Positions 40,344 to 44,993 of a stretch of 44,993 bases of DNA are shown here, one piece after another; position 1 is the first letter of the stretch; every line of letters starts with the position of its first letter. The DNA comes from Tychonema litorale BBK16 (GTDB lineage Bacteria > Cyanobacteriota > Cyanobacteriia > Cyanobacteriales > Microcoleaceae): positions 5,579-50,571 of the forward strand of contig NZ_JAKJHX010000028.1 in NCBI RefSeq assembly GCF_021648855.1, read 5' to 3'. Below the pieces are notes generated by a model, which made no database searches, was not told the origin of the DNA, and saw only the letters and a program-made list of their open reading frames with translations. The translations under genes and the position numbers were made by a program.

Positions 40344-43052
40344 CTATACTGCACCTGGGCGATCCATCTCAAAACCATATACATATATGTCCGCGAACTT
40401 ATAGCGTTTTTCTTTTTCGCGCCATTCAATAATACCTATTTCGCCCAAAAACGAAAGAAATTCTTCAAACTCGAACTTTGCTAAAATATTGGACCCTGAA
40501 TCCTGCCATATTGCTTGTAATTGCTCCTTTGGCAAAAAGGCCAACTTTCCCTTAAGGCTATCAAAAAACTTAGTCAAATCAGGATATTCTTCTTTGATTT
40601 CTTCACAGCGTTTTTCTGATGCTTTCTTCAATCCGCTTTCTAAAGATTGACTTCGCAATAAACGGTCAGTTGGGGGTTGAATTGATAGTTTCCCTTCATA
40701 GCTTAATTCTTGCTCTTTTGCTCCTTCTAGTAATATGCTTAAACTTCGAGGAAAAGTAGTACCACTTGAGTCTGTTAATCTTTCATAGACCCATCTGGAT
40801 ACAGATTTAGCTTTTTCCCCTCTCCTGCGACGACTTCCCCAAAGTATTTCTAAGGCTTTATTGATCGCATTTTCATTAGCTTGATCGATACTTTCAACAG
40901 CAACAGGAGAAAATTTATCAACCAAATTTTTGAATTCTTTAGATTGTATTGCTTGACGAAGTGCCAACCGTAAAAAGTCAATCCTAGTCCACTGTAAAAT
41001 AATATCCCGTCCAGTAAAATGACTTTTGTTATCAAAAATCAAACGATTCCAGATATCTTCTCTCAAGAAAATTTTAAATCTAATTTCTGTTAATCTTTCG
41101 GCATCACAAGACTGAACCAATTGAAACAATCCAGTTAGTGCTTGGTGCCTTACTTCTCCTGCTTCAGGAAAATCTTCATCTAAATCATCATAAAGAAACC
41201 ACAGTTTTTGATGATTATCTCTGGCTTGTTCATTAAGAAGAATGTTTACGGCATCTTTGACTATGAGACGTAGTTGAGAGTTAGTAGATAGTTCTAACAA
41301 AGCTCTAGTATTTTCAGACTGCCATCTTTCTTTAGGTAAATTTTTAATGATTTTTGTCAATTCTTTATATTTTGCAAGTCTAGGAGGAAATTTCAATAAA
41401 TTTTCCTGATAACATCTAAGTAGTAAATAAGCCCTCCATAAATCTTCCCAAGGGCAACCCTTTTGCTGCAAAGTTTGATGGATAATTTGAAACTCGGTAC
41501 GGGATGGACGACTTGCCTGAAATGTACCATGTGCTGACAAAACTTTAGTATTATCCAAGCGTCCAGGTGCTATTTTTTCGGCAACATTTTTGTGTTTTAG
41601 AAAAAGCCAATATAGCGCAGTTTTTCCCGTTCCCTTTCGTCCTCTAATTAGGCAGGTTGTATCGTCTAAAAACTTTTCAAAATCAGTAGTTTTCTGAAAA
41701 AGCAAGCTCAAATCTTGTTTTTGATCGGCAGCATTTACTTCTGGAAATTTCAGACTTTCAATAATCTTCCATCGCTGCTCTATATTTAAAACATTGCTCC
41801 GTTTTAATTCATCAGTTTTTTCATCAATCAAGTTAGCAATTTTTGTGTAGTAATCTTGCATTCCTGGTACAGGATAGCTGTCAGCCAAAGCAATTGGCAC
41901 AAGGTAAGGAATTACTAAAATATCTTCTATTAGAGTTTGATCGTTGTCTGAATCCGACTCATCTTCATCTTCATCTGTTCCTGCTTCATAATTTTCATTT
42001 TTTGCTGTATTTATCTTTTGCTGCAATGAATCCCAAATATTTTTTACTTTGGACAAGCCAGTTTTAGTAATATCAGGAACAGGAGAAAAAACAAAATTAA
42101 TTGATATATTTTTTAGACTCTGAAGCGATTGCAAGAGTAATTCTATTCCCTGTTTGTTTTGTTCGTTAGGAAAAAGAAAGATAATGGCTTCATCAGCAGC
42201 TTCAATTAATGATAAAGCTCCCCATTGATTAATACCAGTCCTTGAATCAATCAACAGAATGTCAGGCTTTAATTGTTCTTGAATTTCTCCTTTAAAAATC
42301 GACCAAAGACTTTTGTCTCCGTCAATAATAGTAGTCGCGTGGAGATCATCAACTTTAGAAATGTAATCAAGATTTAGACAACCAGCGGGAACAACAAATA
42401 ATCTCCCTGTGGCATTTGGGACTCTCACTTCACCAAATATTTCGGCAATTGAAATCCTGGGTTCTAATCCTTCTGGCAAGTAGGAACGCTCATAAAAATA
42501 GTCAACAATTCCATACTTTGGTTGTGGAGTGAGGTTGAATGCTGTACTCAATCCAGGTGCTTCTAAATCTAAATCAACAGCTACAACTTTAAGACCCCGC
42601 ATTGCTAAGATTGAAGCAACATGAGTTAATGCGGTAGTTCGACCTACTCCTCCTTTAAATGAATAAAATGTTACTGTTCTGGGTATACGGAGTTCGGGTT
42701 GGGGTAGTTGGGTTTGATTTTGCGGATTGGCTGCTTGGATAGCTAAATCTTGCCAAGTGTTTACTGAGGCTGCATTCAAAACCTGTGGTCGTGAAAAATT
42801 AAGTGATTCGGCTTCTTGAAGTGTATATAGGGAGAGAAACCCAGGAGATAGATGAGGAACATGAGATTGGAGTAAGGTTGAGATTTCCTCCTTGCGCTGA
42901 GGCATGGATAAACTGATAAAGCGATCGCTTATAATTGTCAAATTCAACAAGCCTGATGTAGAAATAATCAGGTCAACCCACTCTTTTTGCGGATTCTGCA
43001 CATATTGGTTTTTAATATCCTGCTTTAGCGAAATTTGCCAATTTTCCTTCAT
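40344..43052 (-). CDS. MinD/ParA-like protein with second P-loop ATPase domain
   Basis: The protein is 902 residues from the ATG at 43050-43052, chosen because AAGGGGG precedes it; the frame extends 24 codons further but would overlap the upstream gene. Residues 1-120 form an effector-associated-like helical domain. Next is a MinD/ParA ATPase with Walker A KGGVGRTT (133-140), VVAVDLDLEAPG and LLIDSRTG. An acidic Asp/Glu/Ser-rich linker (about 355-375) leads to a second P-loop, GRKGTGKT (471-478), with WFLYDDLDEDF as Walker B. The order resembles large ATPases of NTPase-based defence systems. It pairs with the HEPN-like gene 11 bases upstream. Confidence 0.82.
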   Translation of the reverse strand: MKENWQISLKQDIKNQYVQNPQKEWVDLIISTSGLLNLTIISDRFISLSMPQRKEEISTLLQSHVPHLSPGFLSLYTLQEAESLNFSRPQVLNAASVNTWQDLAIQAANPQNQTQLPQPELRIPRTVTFYSFKGGVGRTTALTHVASILAMRGLKVVAVDLDLEAPGLSTAFNLTPQPKYGIVDYFYERSYLPEGLEPRISIAEIFGEVRVPNATGRLFVVPAGCLNLDYISKVDDLHATTIIDGDKSLWSIFKGEIQEQLKPDILLIDSRTGINQWGALSLIEAADEAIIFLFPNEQNKQGIELLLQSLQSLKNISINFVFSPVPDITKTGLSKVKNIWDSLQQKINTAKNENYEAGTDEDEDESDSDNDQTLIEDILVIPYLVPIALADSYPVPGMQDYYTKIANLIDEKTDELKRSNVLNIEQRWKIIESLKFPEVNAADQKQDLSLLFQKTTDFEKFLDDTTCLIRGRKGTGKTALYWLFLKHKNVAEKIAPGRLDNTKVLSAHGTFQASRPSRTEFQIIHQTLQQKGCPWEDLWRAYLLLRCYQENLLKFPPRLAKYKELTKIIKNLPKERWQSENTRALLELSTNSQLRLIVKDAVNILLNEQARDNHQKLWFLYDDLDEDFPEAGEVRHQALTGLFQLVQSCDAERLTEIRFKIFLREDIWNRLIFDNKSHFTGRDIILQWTRIDFLRLALRQAIQSKEFKNLVDKFSPVAVESIDQANENAINKALEILWGSRRRRGEKAKSVSRWVYERLTDSSGTTFPRSLSILLEGAKEQELSYEGKLSIQPPTDRLLRSQSLESGLKKASEKRCEEIKEEYPDLTKFFDSLKGKLAFLPKEQLQAIWQDSGSNILAKFEFEEFLSFLGEIGIIEWREKEKRYKFADIYVYGFEMDRPGAV

Positions 43053-43063
43053 TTTAAACCCCC

Positions 43064-43498
43064 TTAAAGCTGAGTAGCTTGTTTCTGTAACCATCCTTTG
43101 AGACTCTGATATGCGTTTAACCACCGTTTGTAACTTTCATCATCAGGCTCAATGCCAGAATAGCGCATATTTATGAAATGTTGGCTTGTGGGATTTTCCA
43201 CTTCATCCAGCCATTTTCGCACTTCAGGAAAATTATCAATTTTAGATCTAAGTCTATTGTTTCGTTTTAATGCCTCTATGTAGCTATGTCCAGGATTAGT
43301 AAGAGTATGTCCAGGATTGTTTGAGTCTGTCTTCCATTCCTGAGTTGCACCCTTTCCTAAAGACGCAAAAATCATTGCTTTTAGTAGACACTCAATGGTT
43401 ACACCACCGAAGTGCATAGCCGCTACTTTCCTTTTAGATTGGTTTAGTGCTTCGGTATCAAAGTGGCGTTCTATAAAAGCGGCTTGGTAATCTTCCAT
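43064..43498 (-). CDS. HEPN-like small protein paired with the two-P-loop ATPase
   Basis: The protein is 144 residues from ATG 43498 (MEDYQAAFIERHFDTEALNQ). The helix SKRKVAAMHFGGVTIECLLKAMI has the A-x-x-x-G-x-x-x-E-x-x-L-K-A pattern of HEPN proteins, followed by NPGHSYIEAL and a further long helix. The classical R-x4-6-H ribonuclease motif is not plain, so it may be a non-catalytic HEPN or toxin-like partner. The duplicated words NPGHTLT-NPGHSY come from a direct repeat of TGTCCAGGATT on the plus strand. It is the first gene of the two-gene operon. Confidence 0.6.
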   Translation of the reverse strand: MEDYQAAFIERHFDTEALNQSKRKVAAMHFGGVTIECLLKAMIFASLGKGATQEWKTDSNNPGHTLTNPGHSYIEALKRNNRLRSKIDNFPEVRKWLDEVENPTSQHFINMRYSGIEPDDESYKRWLNAYQSLKGWLQKQATQL

Positions 43499-43678
43499 AC
43501 TTAAAAAACTTAGAATTAAAGCTGATATTCCTGGACACAAAAATCTGGTCTCTTAAAGTAATTGTGTCATTTTAGTTGAATGACGATCGCGAAACCAGTT
43601 TTTTTAGGTTAATATTATGTCCAGGACTAGCACGGTTAAGTATACGATCAAGTCAGCACTCTATCTGAGATCTTGATG

Positions 43679-44851
43679 CTATTTCCAATATTGGCAGGCG
43701 GTATAGGCTAAGGTAACAACTCCAGTAATAATCGCAGCTTCGTCCACTTCAAATTGCGGATGATGGAGGGGATAATTCGGTTTGTCACCGAGTCCAACTC
43801 CTAGGCGAAACATCGTTCCCGGTGCGTGTTCTAAATACATCGAAAAATCTTCCGCGCCGAGGGATGGTTCTGGTAAAATTTGGACTTGCGATCGCCCTAA
43901 AGCTTCCAAAGCTGCCGCTTCGAGTAATTGGGTGAGTTTTGGATCGTTTTGGACTCCCGGTACACCACGCTTGTAGTTAAGTTCATATTTTGCACCGTAG
44001 GTTTCACAGACACCGGCGACAATTTGTTCGATCCAAGCTGGTAGTTTTTCGTGGGTTTCAGGATGGAGCGATCGCACTGTGCCCAATAATTTTACGCGAT
44101 CGGCAATCACATTTGGTGCACGTCCGCCGCTAATTTGCCCGATCGTCAAAACCACAGGCCTCAAAGGATTTTGCGTCCGACTAATTGCCTGCTGCAAAGT
44201 AGTAATAATCTGAGAAGCAATCCAAATTGCATCGATCGCCTCGTGAGGACGCGCGCCGTGGCCAGATTCGCCCATCACAATCAATTCTAGGTCATCTGCC
44301 GCCGCCGTGAGTGCCCCGTGGCGAATGCCGATCGCACCGCCGGGAATCGTCGGAAAAACGTGCACTCCGAGGATGCCCTCAACATCTTGCATCGCGCCAT
44401 CAGCAATCATCCAGCGCGCACCTTGGGCTATCTCCTCCGCCGGCTGAAACAAAAAGCGAACGTGACCAGATAGTTTTTCTTCCAACTGAGACAATACCAT
44501 CGCAGCGCCCAAACCGACAGTGGTGTGGATGTCGTGGCCGCAGGCGTGCATGACTCCTTGGTTTTTCGAGGCAAATTCTAAGTTGGTACGTTCTTGAATG
44601 GGTAAAGCGTCCATATCGGTGCGAATTGCCAGCCACCGGGACTCGTTGCTATTGCCTTTGAGTTCGCCGATGACGCCGGTTTTGCCAACTCCTTCGATCG
44701 CATGAACTCCACTAGATGCCAAAACTCCGGCTACATAGGCGGCGGTTTGATATTCTTGGCCGCTGAGTTCGGGGTGCGAGTGGATGTGGCGACGAATTTC
44801 GATTAGCCGGGGGGCGAGGGTGGCGGCTAGTTGTCGGATGCGGGGAAGCAT
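43679..44851 (-). CDS. M20D-family amidohydrolase (aminoacylase/hippurate hydrolase type)
   Basis: The 390-residue protein is a zinc or manganese peptidase-like amidohydrolase that cleaves N-acyl amino acids. Metal ligands are seen in HACGHDIHTT and in the FQPAEEIAQGARWMI stretch, and GAEDFSMYLE with a late LHHPQFEVDE completes the site. ESGHGARPHEAIDAIWI is the dimerisation-lid region. The substrate cannot be told from sequence; family members act on hippurate, indole-3-acetyl amino acids or diaminopimelate derivatives. It stands alone, with an IS end 90 bases upstream of its start. Confidence 0.9.
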   Translation of the reverse strand: MLPRIRQLAATLAPRLIEIRRHIHSHPELSGQEYQTAAYVAGVLASSGVHAIEGVGKTGVIGELKGNSNESRWLAIRTDMDALPIQERTNLEFASKNQGVMHACGHDIHTTVGLGAAMVLSQLEEKLSGHVRFLFQPAEEIAQGARWMIADGAMQDVEGILGVHVFPTIPGGAIGIRHGALTAAADDLELIVMGESGHGARPHEAIDAIWIASQIITTLQQAISRTQNPLRPVVLTIGQISGGRAPNVIADRVKLLGTVRSLHPETHEKLPAWIEQIVAGVCETYGAKYELNYKRGVPGVQNDPKLTQLLEAAALEALGRSQVQILPEPSLGAEDFSMYLEHAPGTMFRLGVGLGDKPNYPLHHPQFEVDEAAIITGVVTLAYTACQYWK

Positions 44852-44940
44852 GAATTTTGTTGGGTAGAGCTTTAATTTACTAGGATAACGTAAATGCTTG
44901 GGTTTGACACTGATATAAGTCCTTTATGAAAAAAACATTC

Positions 44941-44993
44941 TTGACATACTCACCGCCCTAAAAGTGCGGTGATTCTTGACGCTTCACAGGGGT
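44941..44993 (-). mobile_element. IS200/IS605-type right end running off the window edge
   Basis: Read on the minus strand: GAATC, then the hairpin CACCGC/GCGGTG (44951-44956 with 44966-44971), then AGTATGTCAA. This is the IS605-family right-end layout. The preceding CTGTGAAGCGTCAAG matches the orphan end at 16535-16766. The body of the element (with any tnpB/tnpA) would lie beyond the window. Confidence 0.7.

Noticed and set aside
1..44993. tRNA genes
   Set aside because: No cloverleaf with a GGTTCRA T-arm and matching acceptor stem was found by eye on either strand; a tRNA scan was not possible.

Overview
The window looks like chromosomal DNA of a filamentous, non-heterocystous cyanobacterium (Oscillatoria/Microcoleus-like). 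Supporting signs are abundant HIP1-type GCGATCGC octamers, cyanobacterial housekeeping genes (DesA acyl-lipid desaturase, FurC/PerR-type regulator, Ycf55/DUF3685 protein, Pgk, ThrC), heptanucleotide tandem repeats and several dispersed palindromic repeat families. No tRNA, rRNA or CRISPR array was seen. The one clear structural RNA is the small SRP RNA (ffs), minus strand near 32.78 kb.

Layout. 0.1-5.8 kb: purU, an internally duplicated unknown protein, thrC, a small conserved protein and desA. 5.9-10.2 kb: an accessory block with a PD-(D/E)XK nuclease-like domain fused to a ParA ATPase, two different ParB-like coiled-coil proteins and a 5'-truncated Uma2-family gene. 10.5-18.2 kb: a membrane Ser/Thr kinase, a small exported protein, an unknown protein carrying an in-frame dispersed repeat, an exported pentapeptide-repeat protein, pgk, an orphan IS200/IS605-type right end with an omegaRNA-like leader, a universal stress protein and the RbgA/YlqF GTPase.

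18.3-31.5 kb is a DNA phosphorothioation (Dnd) island. It holds dndC and dndD, a dndB gene cut to its first 82 codons, and two intact DGQHR-motif genes on the opposite strand. Beyond these lies a second minus-strand module: superfamily-2 helicase, 91-residue protein, DndD-like SMC/Rad50-type ATPase, MazG-like pyrophosphohydrolase and a Dnd-associated small protein. No dndE, dndA or dptFGH is visible in the window. The likely picture is that DndC/DndD put sulfur on DNA, the DGQHR proteins regulate or target this in place of the broken DndB, and the helicase/ATPase module is the restriction or defence partner. A broken endonuclease/exonuclease/phosphatase gene and an overlapping DUF6888/DUF6887-like pair lie between the two halves.

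31.7-40.3 kb returns to core-type genes: small cyanobacterial proteins, ffs, a DUF3685 protein, a Trp/Pro-rich repeat membrane protein, furC, an HPt protein and a DUF1345 membrane protein. 40.3-43.5 kb is a second candidate defence pair: a large MinD/ParA-like protein with two P-loops and a small HEPN-like protein. The window closes with an M20D amidohydrolase and the right end of an IS200/IS605-type element that runs off the edge. All functional statements rest on motifs read by eye; no database search was possible.
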